Shown: piece after piece, positions 8,267 to 16,375 of the stretch | Position numbering within the stretch: the first letter of the stretch is position 1 | How the letters are laid out: every line of letters starts with the position of its first letter | NCBI GenBank assembly: GCA_964503685.1 | Contig: CAZDAW010000008.1 | Span: 1 to 64,000, forward strand | Direction of reading: 5' to 3' | Origin: CAZDAW01 sp964503685 | GTDB taxonomy: Bacteria > Chloroflexota > Anaerolineae > Anaerolineales > Anaerolineaceae | Length of the DNA: 64,000 bases | Notes under the pieces: model-generated | Seen by the model: the letters and a program-made list of their open reading frames with translations, nothing else | What the model was told of the DNA's origin: nothing | Databases searched by the model: none | Made by a program: the position numbers and the translations under genes

Positions 8267-9685
8267 TTACTTTCGTTCTGGAATGGGTGGAATATCCCCG
8301 GATTTCAATTCTTCCTGGAACAGCGCGTCGAGGCCCTTCAGATAATCCTGCAAAGTGGTCTGATTGCCCCAAACTTTTTCAATTTCATCGTAGATGTACG
8401 CATCCGATTTGGGAGGCCAGAAAGTCCAAGTGGTATAACCATACTGACCCGCACCGGCTGCCTTGTTAAGTTCCTCAATCAGGCGAGCGCGGCGGGCATC
8501 AACACCTTTCAACTCTTCCGATGTAATATTGATCGGAGCAGGAGCAACACCGCACTCAGCAATGCTGATGGCCTGCGCTTCGGGAGAGAAGTAATAAGTC
8601 AAAAATTCTGCTGCTTCATCCGGGTACTTGCTGGCAACATTGATCGAGTAAGTTGAACCAATACCGAGGGTGTAGAGCGGGCTGCCATCTATGGTTGGGA
8701 AAGGAACCCAATCCCAATCATTCTTGTTATTTGCTTTTTCACCGAAGTAGTTGCCAATCGTACCCATCCACCAGGTACCCGAAGGGAGCATAGCTGCCTT
8801 GCCATCGCCCAGAGCAGCCAGGTATTCAGTACTTTCGGTCGTATAGTAGAGATCAAGACTGCTCATGAATGCGCCATTCATGAATAATTGATCCATCGTG
8901 TCTACAGCTTTCTCGATTTCCGGATCCGTCCAAGGAGTCTTGCCGGTTAGGGCATCGTACACTTTTTGAGGGCCGGCCATGTGATTGACAAAGATGGGGA
9001 AATAGTGTTCGTCCGTGGGCTTCCAGTCTGAATTACCAGAAGCGTTGGCGATTAAACCAGCCGCTTTGATATCTTCTACCAGTTTCAGGTATTCATCGAT
9101 GGTCGTCGGCGGTTTCCAGCCGTGCTCTTCGAAGACCGTCTTGTTGTAATAAAGCACCATTGATTCAATTTCATGTGGAATGCTGTACAGCTTGCCATCA
9201 ACTTTACCCAACGAAAGCGCCCAGGGTGAAAATTGCTCTTCCCAGCCGAGCTTTTGAGCATAATCGTCGAGCGGTAAGAGTTGGCCGGCCTTAGCCATTT
9301 CGTAAACAAACGATGGGCCTGGCGTATAAACGACATCGGGGCCGCCACCGCCGGCAACGGCAGTGCGGATAGCATCCCAGGCATTGGCCTGCGGCTGTCC
9401 TTCAACGATGAAGCTATTATCTTTGGCATTGAAGTTACCAATCACCTTATCGATGAGACACTGCGACACTGTAGCATCCCCACCGGTATCCACCCACATG
9501 GTGATGACTGGTTTTTCAGCAGCGGGTTCTGCCGGAGTGTTGCTTTCAGCCGGCTTTTCCTCTGCGGCAACCTCAGCCTGATTGGCTTCGGAATTGACCG
9601 ATGCTGGCGTAGCCGCCGGAGTACATGAAGAAAGCAGCAAGGCAACCACAATAAGCAAGATGCTCAGGTAATTTAATTTTTTCAT
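8267..9685 (-). CDS. Carbohydrate ABC transporter substrate-binding lipoprotein (CUT1)
   Basis: A 472-residue extracellular solute-binding protein of family 1. The start MKKLNYLSILLIVV is chosen because AAGGAG precedes it at eight bases. A lipoprotein signal follows with lipobox LLSSC, so the mature protein is anchored by Cys-21. An Ala/Glu/Pro-rich linker of about 40 residues leads to the binding domain (ITMWVDTGGD onward), which contains features of oligosaccharide-binding proteins such as AMLPSGTWWMG. It delivers substrate to the MalF/MalG-type permeases downstream. CUT1 systems usually carry oligosaccharides, glycerol phosphates or other larger glycosides rather than free ribose, so the ligand may be a ribose conjugate. 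Confidence 0.88.
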   Translation of the reverse strand: MKKLNYLSILLIVVALLLSSCTPAATPASVNSEANQAEVAAEEKPAESNTPAEPAAEKPVITMWVDTGGDATVSQCLIDKVIGNFNAKDNSFIVEGQPQANAWDAIRTAVAGGGGPDVVYTPGPSFVYEMAKAGQLLPLDDYAQKLGWEEQFSPWALSLGKVDGKLYSIPHEIESMVLYYNKTVFEEHGWKPPTTIDEYLKLVEDIKAAGLIANASGNSDWKPTDEHYFPIFVNHMAGPQKVYDALTGKTPWTDPEIEKAVDTMDQLFMNGAFMSSLDLYYTTESTEYLAALGDGKAAMLPSGTWWMGTIGNYFGEKANNKNDWDWVPFPTIDGSPLYTLGIGSTYSINVASKYPDEAAEFLTYYFSPEAQAISIAECGVAPAPINITSEELKGVDARRARLIEELNKAAGAGQYGYTTWTFWPPKSDAYIYDEIEKVWGNQTTLQDYLKGLDALFQEELKSGDIPPIPERK

Positions 9686-9726
9686 TGAAATTCTCCTTGT
9701 CCTCATCATACGATATAATAGAAATA

Positions 9727-9839
9727 GATTTGAGCTTCTGCTCAAATCCCGATGGTGCACAAGTGATCAGATTCCTGGCAGAAGGGTCACTTGTGCATCT
9801 TGCTATCAATCACATTAGCCGTTTTTTCTCACCTCCTTT
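9727..9839 (-). promoter_or_regulatory. Structured leader with orphan Shine-Dalgarno upstream of the binding-protein gene
   Basis: The 231-base gap between rbsD and the binding-protein gene is unusually rich in structure. In transcript order it holds a near-perfect ribosome site (AAAGGAGGT, 9831-9839) with no gene after it, then an AUG immediately followed by UGA (9815-9810). Next come an 11-bp stem (arms 9787-9797 and 9756-9766) and a 9-bp stem with a 4-base loop (9727-9748). The true gene start has its own ribosome site. This could be translational or transcriptional control, mRNA stabilisation, or a decayed small gene. Confidence 0.45.
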
Positions 9840-9916
9840 GTAAATTTGGAATAGATATACTGCATTAATTGCGCCCTATGATAAAAATGAACCAAAACGA
9901 CCACTCTGATACGTCG

Positions 9917-10315
9917 TTAAAATCCCCAGATGCCAGAGACAAGAATCACATTGGCATAAGGGGTAAACTCACCTGTTCGCACAAATGCCTTAGACTGATG
10001 ACTCAATTGTTTAAATTCTGTATGTGAAATTGTCTGGATTTCGCTGTCGGGAAAAATTCGACGGACAACCTGCTCTATGTGAGGACTTGCGGTTAACATC
10101 TCACTGGCAACAATCGCCCGTTCGACCTGTAATTCAACTGCAATGACTTCAAGGGTTTCTTCGAGGCCCGGCTGCCCTTTTTTGAGGGCCAAGTCAATGC
10201 GCCAGTTGTCATCCGGAATCGGAAGGCCGGCGTCGCAGACTGTGAGCATATCCGTATGGCCCATCCTTGAAATAACTTCTGAGAGATCGTGGTTGATGAT
10301 GCCACTCTTTTTCAT
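9917..10315 (-). CDS. rbsD: D-ribose pyranase
   Basis: A 132-residue protein matching RbsD over its whole length. It catalyses interconversion of beta-pyranose and furanose forms of D-ribose, giving ribokinase its furanose substrate. The N-terminus KSGIINHDLSEVISRMGHTD contains the conserved catalytic His, and the C-terminus VRTGEFTPYANVILVSG is nearly diagnostic. The ATG at 10315 is preferred over an in-frame TTG at 10321 because GAGGAG sits eight bases before the ATG but only two before the TTG. It lies 27 bases downstream of the lacI-type gene. Its presence is the best evidence that the operon produces free ribose. Fucose mutarotase FucU is the closest alternative but fits less well. Confidence 0.93.
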   Translation of the reverse strand: MKKSGIINHDLSEVISRMGHTDMLTVCDAGLPIPDDNWRIDLALKKGQPGLEETLEVIAVELQVERAIVASEMLTASPHIEQVVRRIFPDSEIQTISHTEFKQLSHQSKAFVRTGEFTPYANVILVSGIWGF

Positions 10316-10342
10316 GGGCAATGCTCCTCAAAATGTATGGGT

Positions 10343-11365
10343 TTAAGAATTAAATGGGTTACAGGAATCTCGTTCAATCAGCGTTGGGGTTAAAACAATG
10401 CGCTCATAAGGTTCTGCTGTCTTTTGGTTCTTTTTAGACTCCATTCGGCGAATTAATAGCTGAATGGCAATATCAGACATATCATGGATAGGTTGTGCAA
10501 TCGTCGTAAGTGCGGGGGAAAAAGCCTGCGCCAGAAGGATATTATCGAAGCCAATGATCGAGATATCTTCGGGAACACGCAACCCATGTTTACGGATCGA
10601 GCGAATGGCGCCGATTGCCATCATATCATTGCAAACGAATACCGCGGAGGGACGGTCAAAAGAATCCTCGAGGAGCTTATCCATACAGGTTTCGCCGCTC
10701 TGGTAACGAAAATCGCCCGGAACAAGATAATTTTCTGGCGTAGCGAGTCCGGCTTCGTGCATGGCATGAAGGTAACCATCCATGCGCTGTGCGCTGGGCG
10801 TAAGCCGCAAAGAACCGCTGATACAGGCTATCCGACGATGACCAAGCTGAATGAGGTGCCTGGCAGCCATCTCGCCGCCGATATAATTATCCAGCAGCAC
10901 CAGATCAGCCGCGACATCAGGAAATTCGCGGTCAACAATGACAATAGGCGTATTTTGATCGAGTAATTTCTGAAGATTCTCTCCTGACCCCCCAGCGGAT
11001 ATAAAGATGACGCCATCCACCTGTTTGTTGACCAAAACGTTAATATAGGAGGCCTCTTTTTCACAGTTATCATCTGTATTACACAAAATCACGCTGTAGC
11101 CATGCAGGTAGCCCAAATCTTCGATAATGCGAGCAATTTCGGCAAAATACAAGTTGGAATTATCAGGGATAATTAGCCCAATGGTCTTTGTTTTTCCAAT
11201 CCGCAGAGAACGAGCGAGATTGTTGGGGTGATAGTCAATGACAGTCATGGCCTCTTCGACGCGTTTACGAAGTTCATCGCTCACATAACGCGTCCCATTG
11301 ATAACATGCGATACCGTAGTTATGGAAACCTGCGCTGCGTCTGCGACATCTTTAATCGTGGGCAT
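10343..11365 (-). CDS. LacI-family transcriptional repressor
   Basis: A 340-residue regulator. Residues 1-55 are a LacI-type helix-turn-helix and hinge (TIKDVADAAQVSITTVSHVINGT, then NNLARSLR). Residues 60-340 form a periplasmic-binding-protein-like effector domain (KTIGLIIPDNSNLYFAEIA and DGVIFISAGG) resembling RbsR/PurR-type ribose and purine sensors. It is the first gene of the operon and lies directly downstream of a perfect palindrome centred on TTTGCGCAAA, a LacI-family operator core. It therefore probably represses its own operon until a sugar ligand, perhaps ribose or a ribose conjugate, releases it. Ligand identity cannot be read from the sequence. Confidence 0.92.
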   Translation of the reverse strand: MPTIKDVADAAQVSITTVSHVINGTRYVSDELRKRVEEAMTVIDYHPNNLARSLRIGKTKTIGLIIPDNSNLYFAEIARIIEDLGYLHGYSVILCNTDDNCEKEASYINVLVNKQVDGVIFISAGGSGENLQKLLDQNTPIVIVDREFPDVAADLVLLDNYIGGEMAARHLIQLGHRRIACISGSLRLTPSAQRMDGYLHAMHEAGLATPENYLVPGDFRYQSGETCMDKLLEDSFDRPSAVFVCNDMMAIGAIRSIRKHGLRVPEDISIIGFDNILLAQAFSPALTTIAQPIHDMSDIAIQLLIRRMESKKNQKTAEPYERIVLTPTLIERDSCNPFNS

Positions 11366-11401
11366 GTGCCATCCTATAAGAGTTTTTATGTTAAAAAAGC
11401 C

Positions 11402-11431
11402 TAGGAAAAGGTTTGCGCAAACCTTTTCCTA
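11402..11431. promoter_or_regulatory. Perfect 30-bp LacI-type operator palindrome
   Basis: A perfect inverted repeat with half-site TAGGAAAAGGTTTGC and central CG, matching the LacI/PurR operator core TTTGCGCAAA. It abuts the -10 box of the lacI promoter and covers the predicted start site, where a bound repressor would block transcription. No second copy was noticed in the window. Confidence 0.85.
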
Positions 11432-11459
11432 TCTTACTGATATTCTTTTTTTCTGTCAA
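11431..11459 (-). promoter_or_regulatory. Sigma-70 promoter of the lacI-rbsD-ABC-ARH-rbsK operon
   Basis: On the minus strand, TTGACA (11459-11454) and TAAGAT (11436-11431) are separated by exactly 17 bp. The predicted start falls inside the adjacent palindrome. No comparable promoter was seen inside the operon. Confidence 0.8.
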
Positions 11460-11488
11460 GGGTCTTGGGTTACCCGATCGCATCTTCC

Positions 11489-12250
11489 CTACAGCACATC
11501 CCGGCGAACAAACTCGATTCGGGCAAAGAGGTAAACCAGGGCAGCGCCGATCAGGGAAATGATCAACGTCAGCGAATAATCTTCATACACCATGACAGGC
11601 ATCGCCCAGGGCGAAAATGCCGCTTTCTCATAGAGATAGGACGATATCAGGAACAGATTCGAAACCGAGGCGGCGAAACCGACGACAACCGATGCCAGAA
11701 AGCTCGACCACCGCAAACTGATCCAGTGGTGAATGGAAATCATGAACATGGATAGCAGCCACCCCACACATAAATTAGAAATCATTTCCATAACCGGAGC
11801 CGGAAAATCCAGGCCCAATTCCGGGCGGACGAAGTGGATGACGACCCCGCCCAGCAAATTAGAGAGAGCAAATGTCAGCGAACTCAGCAGGGTAAGCCCG
11901 ACCAAAGCCACCCATTTACTGGCAAAGACGGCGCCCCGCGGATAGGAAAGGGCCAGTATCGTTTTCCATGTTTTAGACTTATGATCCAGGTTGGCCAATA
12001 ATGCACTCAAAATAGCCACAACAAATGGCAAAGCGAAGATCGTCCAGAATTTATTCGCGTAAACAAAATACAATGACCAGGGCGTCAGGTCTTCCATACC
12101 TTCTATCGGCCTGCCCACCCCGGAACGGAGGGTCGAAGCGAAATTCACAAAGGCAGGGAACAACGGAATTAAAAGGTCTGCAATCAACGCCAAACTCCGC
12201 TTCAGTTTCAGAGTTTCCGCACGGCAGCCGCGCAAAATATACCGTAACAT
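11489..12250 (-). CDS. ABC-2 type permease, lantibiotic-immunity-like (second)
   Basis: A 253-residue membrane protein with six predicted helices. It starts MLRYILRGCRAETLKLKRS, a cytoplasmic amphipathic N-terminus found in MutG/EpiG and BcrB-type permeases. GAGGTG precedes the ATG. It probably pairs with the upstream paralogue, 12 bases away, and the BcrA-like ATPase to expel membrane-active peptides or bacitracin-like agents. It is the last gene of the regulator-kinase-ABC cluster. Exact substrate is unknown. Confidence 0.78.
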   Translation of the reverse strand: MLRYILRGCRAETLKLKRSLALIADLLIPLFPAFVNFASTLRSGVGRPIEGMEDLTPWSLYFVYANKFWTIFALPFVVAILSALLANLDHKSKTWKTILALSYPRGAVFASKWVALVGLTLLSSLTFALSNLLGGVVIHFVRPELGLDFPAPVMEMISNLCVGWLLSMFMISIHHWISLRWSSFLASVVVGFAASVSNLFLISSYLYEKAAFSPWAMPVMVYEDYSLTLIISLIGAALVYLFARIEFVRRDVL

Positions 12251-12262
12251 ATTACACCTCTT

Positions 12263-13030
12263 CTAAGAAAGCACGTCTTGCCGAATGAAATTACGGCATC
12301 CGGCGTAGATAATGAACGTAAAACCCACCAGATCGAGCGCCAGACTGGCCAGCACCTGCTCAAAACTTTCGGCCCGATAGACGAGCGAAGGTATAGACCA
12401 GGGGAAAAATCGGTTGAAAATTAAATCTTCATGCAAAAAAGCGCCAGCCAGCACAAGGGCAAAACCGATCCCGATGGACAAGACGAAATTCTGCACCCGC
12501 ATGCTGAACCAGTAATGGATAGCGAGGATAAGCAGTGAGAGCAAGAAAATCCACAGGAAAGGAACGAGCATATCCCAAAGCTCTATTCGCGCCATAGACA
12601 GACCTTTTTCAGGCTGTAAGGCAGAAAAGACCCATCCTAAAATAATGTTATCGATCCACACCGCCAGACAGGACAAGAAAGCCAGTCCCATTACAACAGC
12701 CAGTTTTGCCAGATAGAGAGAAGCCCGAGGCAGCGGCAGGCACATCAAGCGTCGCCATTGTTTGGTATCGTGTTCCTGGTGAGCGGTGAACGCTGAAAGC
12801 AAAATAATGGCGCACGGAAACACAAGCAGCGCCCAAAAGGTGATTGTGTTATGCTCAAAATGCACCCACCCGCCTTCTCTATCGTAATCGTGGTTAGTTG
12901 ATAACCCGAACAAAAGAATAAAGTTAAACAGCGAAAGGATGGCCGGTAAAACAATCACACCTGCCAGATAGATCGTTCGTTTCGTTTTCAATATTTCAGT
13001 TGATACACAGCGGAAAAAGTATTTCATCAT
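12263..13030 (-). CDS. ABC-2 type permease, lantibiotic-immunity-like (first)
   Basis: A 255-residue protein with six predicted transmembrane helices. The N-terminus MMKYFFRCVSTEILKTKRT is typical of MutE/EpiE/BcrB-type permease subunits. Two ATGs (13030 and 13027) are possible; AGGAG fits the second slightly better. It lies 12 bases after the ATPase gene and 12 before a second permease of the same length and topology, giving the usual F-E-G layout of peptide-antibiotic immunity transporters. Sequence similarity between the two permeases is limited to topology and the KTKR/KLKR N-terminal motif. Confidence 0.78.
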   Translation of the reverse strand: MMKYFFRCVSTEILKTKRTIYLAGVIVLPAILSLFNFILLFGLSTNHDYDREGGWVHFEHNTITFWALLVFPCAIILLSAFTAHQEHDTKQWRRLMCLPLPRASLYLAKLAVVMGLAFLSCLAVWIDNIILGWVFSALQPEKGLSMARIELWDMLVPFLWIFLLSLLILAIHYWFSMRVQNFVLSIGIGFALVLAGAFLHEDLIFNRFFPWSIPSLVYRAESFEQVLASLALDLVGFTFIIYAGCRNFIRQDVLS

Positions 13031-13042
13031 CCATCTCCTGTT

Positions 13043-13951
13043 TTAAGCCGATTTGGTCATATCCAGGAACATCTCTTCAAGGCCAGCCTGATGCAGATAT
13101 AGCTGTCTGACCTGAAAGCCGCGTTCCATCAACGCCCGATTGATTTCCTGGCTATCTGCTTCACTCACCGAAAGCACCTCTAACCCCTTGCCATTGTGTT
13201 TGACCTGCCAGCCCAAGCCAGAAAGCAAAGCGGCTGCTTCCTGCATTCGATCGACTGAAATTTGCAGAACCGCGCCCCAGCGTTTCTTGAGTTCGCTCAA
13301 CTTTCCCTGGTAGAGCAGGCTGCCGTTTTGAATGATTCCTACATGAGTAGCCATCAATTCGACCTCGCTCAGAAGGTGGCTGGACAGGAAGATCGTCACG
13401 CCGGTTTTTTGAGGCATATCCCGGATCATCTCGCGAATCTCTTGAATCCCGGAAGGATCAAGCCCGTTAGTCGGCTCATCCAGAACCAAAAGGATTGGAT
13501 CATTAACCATCGCCAACGCCAAAGCCAGGCGTTGCTGCATGCCCAACGAATATTGCCTCACCAGACGGTTGCGATCTTTTTCTAATCCAACAATCTTGAG
13601 AACACGATCGATATTTGCCTTGGGAAGATCGAGCATACGCCGGACGACTTCGAGATTCTCGTACCCGGTCAGGTGAGGGTACAGGCTTGGCGATTCCACC
13701 AAAGCGCCAACCTTTTCAAGCCGCCGCCAATCGCCGCGCATAAATTCCCTGCCGAACAACCTTATCTTGCCGGAAGTAGGACGAATCAATCCGAGAAGCA
13801 TTCTGATCGTCGTCGTTTTGCCGGCGCCGTTAGGGCCTAAAAAGCCATACACAATCCCGGCCGGCACATTCAAGTCGATATTGTTTACCGCCAGGTGTGT
13901 ACCGAAGCTGCGCGATAATTTTTCTGTGACAATCACATTTTCTTCTGCCAT
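13043..13951 (-). CDS. ABC transporter ATPase, BcrA/LanF type
   Basis: A 302-residue ATPase. Walker A is GPNGAGKTTT near residue 38, the signature is YSLGMQQRLALA near 140, and Walker B is ILLVLDEPTNGLDPSG near 160, followed by a switch His in SSHLLSEV. The last 80 residues form the regulatory tail seen in bacitracin and lantibiotic exporters. GAGGAG lies nine bases before ATG. It energises the two ABC-2 permeases downstream. It follows the sensor kinase gene after a 90-base gap that contains a candidate response-regulator site, so it is likely induced by the adjacent two-component system. Confidence 0.88.
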   Translation of the reverse strand: MAEENVIVTEKLSRSFGTHLAVNNIDLNVPAGIVYGFLGPNGAGKTTTIRMLLGLIRPTSGKIRLFGREFMRGDWRRLEKVGALVESPSLYPHLTGYENLEVVRRMLDLPKANIDRVLKIVGLEKDRNRLVRQYSLGMQQRLALALAMVNDPILLVLDEPTNGLDPSGIQEIREMIRDMPQKTGVTIFLSSHLLSEVELMATHVGIIQNGSLLYQGKLSELKKRWGAVLQISVDRMQEAAALLSGLGWQVKHNGKGLEVLSVSEADSQEINRALMERGFQVRQLYLHQAGLEEMFLDMTKSA

Positions 13952-14021
13952 TTTTTACAATCTCCTCTCTCATTTTGATACGTTGATCTTATCGAGAGAC
14001 TGTAACAAAACAGAAAGATTT

Positions 14022-14040
14022 TTGTCGCAAGATTGTCGCA
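14022..14040 (-). promoter_or_regulatory. OmpR-type direct repeat upstream of the ABC exporter
   Basis: Two identical 8-base repeats, TGCGACAA on the minus strand (14040-14033 and 14029-14022), are spaced exactly 11 bp start to start, the usual phase for OmpR/PhoB-family dimers binding direct repeats. They lie 71-89 bp upstream of the ATPase start, just after the sensor kinase stop. The adjacent response regulator is the obvious candidate binder. Confidence 0.55.
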
Positions 14041-14041
14041 G

Positions 14042-15622
14042 TTATTCAGGGGTACTTACATTGGTTTTAAGGCGAATCCAAAACCGGCTGCCTTCTTCTG
14101 GCCGGCTTTCCACCCCAACTATTCCCCCCATTGCTTCCACCAACTCTTTTACCAGTGAAAGTCCTATTCCAGTCCGGCCCGCCTCTCCCCCTTTGCCGCC
14201 CCGGTAGTATCTTTCCCAGATATGAGGCAGATCTTCAGGGAGTATTCCCTCCCCAGAATCGCTGACGCTGATGGCAAGAAAACCCTCCAATGGTTCAGCT
14301 TGAAGCACAATGACGCCCCCAACCGGCGTATGGCGAAGAGAATTCTGCACCAGATTCGTCAATACCTGTTCCAAACGCCTTTCATCCGCCCAGACGGACG
14401 GCAAGTCCGGTTGAACACTGGCAGATAAATCGATGCGTTTGTTTTCCCAGGCAGATTTTTTATGAGACAGCACGATCTGTTCAATACTTTTTGCTGCATC
14501 AATCCAAGCGCACGCCAGTCCTAAACGGCGTTCATCCAGTTGCGATAGAGTAAACAAATCTTCAACCAGGTTTTGGAGAGTGAGCACTTCGTGATGCAAT
14601 ATTTGGAGATTCTCTATATACTGCACGGGAAGTGATTCGGACAGTTTACTTAAGTTATTTTCAATCGAAATTCGCATCACCGAAACCGGTGTACGCAATT
14701 CGTGCGAGACGACGGCCGCAAGCTCACGCTGATTTTTTAATAATGCGGCTACTTTATCGCGCTCCTCCTGAAGCTGATGCTGAGCGCGCTGAAGCTCATC
14801 GGTCATATTATTAAAATCGTCTTGCAGTTGAGCAATTTCGTCTTTTCCGACAGTCATGACGCGGGCTGAAAGATCGCCCTGGCGCACTTTTTTCATTGTC
14901 TCGGCCAGGTTACTGATTCGCCGGACAAATCGACGCGACGAAAAATAGGATACAAGTAAAGTCGGGGGGAAAAATACCGCAATGGCTGCCAGAATCAATA
15001 ATACGCTCACCCCAACCCAGGGAACGATCGAACGAATAAAATCCAAAACGATTTTCGCCAGCCAACCGGGCGGGTAATAGGTTGCAATCGATTTGGAATC
15101 TTCGGTAACCCTTACCAAAATGAGGGCAAGTACAATGATAATAAAAACTGTCACCAAGTGAGAATTAACCATCATCCACAGGAGGCGCTTTTGTGAAAGC
15201 GCCTGCCACTCGCAGAGGAGCTTGATGAACAGCCGGTAGAGCAAGTAAGGGAAAAAACACGGCGTATGAAGCAGAAGATTTAATAACAAACCGCTGTTTA
15301 CCAGTTGCAGGTAGGGCTGCGCCTGATAAAGACTGACCATAACCCAAACGCTAACCCCAACGACAACGCGCAACGCGGCGGCAAAACTGGTTTCCCACAG
15401 GACATCCTTCCAATTGAAAGACCCGCTGAAGGGCTTGAGACGCAACGCGGCCCACCCAACCGGAATTTGAACGAGAAATATGAACGTTGCCGCGATATTA
15501 ATTTGAGGAAGTTCACCAACAACCGAAAGAATGAGAAAAAGAATAATGACAATCAATACCCAGGCTTCCAGGAATACAAACCAGGGCTTTCCGTGAAAAA
15601 ACAATCCTCGAATCTTACTCAT
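14042..15622 (-). CDS. Membrane sensor histidine kinase
   Basis: A 526-residue kinase. The N-terminal 220 residues hold about six predicted transmembrane helices, with little extracellular sequence. A HAMP linker follows (near residues 225-280, ending DDFNNMTDEL), then the phosphoacceptor H-box AAVVSHELRTPVSVMRIS near residue 312. The N-box is LTNLVQNSLRHTP and the G-box is RTGIGLSLVKELV. Its start overlaps the response regulator stop (ATGA), so they form a cognate pair. Intramembrane-type sensing is common for kinases linked to peptide-antibiotic ABC exporters, and such an exporter follows. The stimulus is inferred, not shown. Confidence 0.9.
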   Translation of the reverse strand: MSKIRGLFFHGKPWFVFLEAWVLIVIILFLILSVVGELPQINIAATFIFLVQIPVGWAALRLKPFSGSFNWKDVLWETSFAAALRVVVGVSVWVMVSLYQAQPYLQLVNSGLLLNLLLHTPCFFPYLLYRLFIKLLCEWQALSQKRLLWMMVNSHLVTVFIIIVLALILVRVTEDSKSIATYYPPGWLAKIVLDFIRSIVPWVGVSVLLILAAIAVFFPPTLLVSYFSSRRFVRRISNLAETMKKVRQGDLSARVMTVGKDEIAQLQDDFNNMTDELQRAQHQLQEERDKVAALLKNQRELAAVVSHELRTPVSVMRISIENNLSKLSESLPVQYIENLQILHHEVLTLQNLVEDLFTLSQLDERRLGLACAWIDAAKSIEQIVLSHKKSAWENKRIDLSASVQPDLPSVWADERRLEQVLTNLVQNSLRHTPVGGVIVLQAEPLEGFLAISVSDSGEGILPEDLPHIWERYYRGGKGGEAGRTGIGLSLVKELVEAMGGIVGVESRPEEGSRFWIRLKTNVSTPE

Positions 15623-16320
15623 TTTTTATCCCGTAAACGGTAGCCCACTCCCCAAACCGCCTCAATTGCCTCGCCATGCGGATAAATCTTGCGGCGCAAG
15701 CGAAGGACAGCATTATCAATCGAGCGGTCGCCAGGAATATAACTCTGCTGCCAGATGGTTTCCATCAAATAAGAGCGGTTGAACGTGCGTCCCGGATTAC
15801 GGGCAAACAAATTCAGCAATGCAAATTCGATTGGCGTCAGATCAATTTCCTCTCCGTTGATCGAGACGCGATGATTTTGCGGTTCGATGAGCACATCGCC
15901 CCAATGAAATGTATCCATCCCACCCTGGCGATCGGAAACGAGCATCTGCTGCGCTTTTTCCACCCGCCGCAGCAGGGCGTGTAAACGTGCGATCAATTCA
16001 CCCATGCTAAACGGTTTGGTCAGGTAATCATCCGCCCCTACTTCCAGGCCGGCAATTCGGTCCGCTTCATCTGCCCTGGCAGTAAGCATCAACACCGGAA
16101 CATTGACGCCGGCTTGCTGCAGGCGGCGCAACACATCCAACCCGTCCAGGTCTGGCAGCATCCAATCAAGAATGACCGCGTCGTAATGATTCACCGATAA
16201 TTCAGCCAGAGCGTCTGCCCCGCAGACTGCATGAACGGCGCGAAAACCACTTTCGTTCAAGTCAGATATGACAACTTTGGCCAGATTGATATTATCTTCA
16301 ACGAAAAGAATGGCAGGCAT
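15619..16320 (-). CDS. OmpR/PhoB-family response regulator
   Basis: A 233-residue regulator. The receiver domain spans residues 1-120: acidic pair in FVEDN, phosphoacceptor Asp in DAVILDWMLPDLDG near residue 51, and Lys in YLTKPF near 102. The winged-helix DNA-binding domain spans about residues 140-230 (TPIEFALLNLFARNPG and DNAVLRLRRKI). It overlaps the kinase gene by four bases. The promoter's predicted start coincides with the ATG and no Shine-Dalgarno is present, suggesting a leaderless transcript. It probably activates the downstream ABC genes through the 11-bp-phased repeat at 14022-14040. Confidence 0.92.
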   Translation of the reverse strand: MPAILFVEDNINLAKVVISDLNESGFRAVHAVCGADALAELSVNHYDAVILDWMLPDLDGLDVLRRLQQAGVNVPVLMLTARADEADRIAGLEVGADDYLTKPFSMGELIARLHALLRRVEKAQQMLVSDRQGGMDTFHWGDVLIEPQNHRVSINGEEIDLTPIEFALLNLFARNPGRTFNRSYLMETIWQQSYIPGDRSIDNAVLRLRRKIYPHGEAIEAVWGVGYRLRDKK

Positions 16321-16326
16321 GAGCCA

Positions 16327-16355
16327 AGTTTATAATAAAACAAAAACCCCGTCAA
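16327..16355 (-). promoter_or_regulatory. Promoter of the two-component system, predicted leaderless
   Basis: On the minus strand, TTGACG (16355-16350) and TAAACT (16332-16327) are 17 bp apart. A start site seven bases downstream falls on the A of the response regulator ATG at 16320. Confidence 0.65.
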
Positions 16356-16375
16356 ACAAATTTTCTCTCGTTTAA

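Noticed and set aside
9573..9809. A short frame starting at TTG after the orphan ribosome site in the binding-protein leader
   Set aside because: It runs over the hairpins and into the signal peptide coding region in another frame, and the start is 20 bases from the ribosome site, so coding is unlikely.
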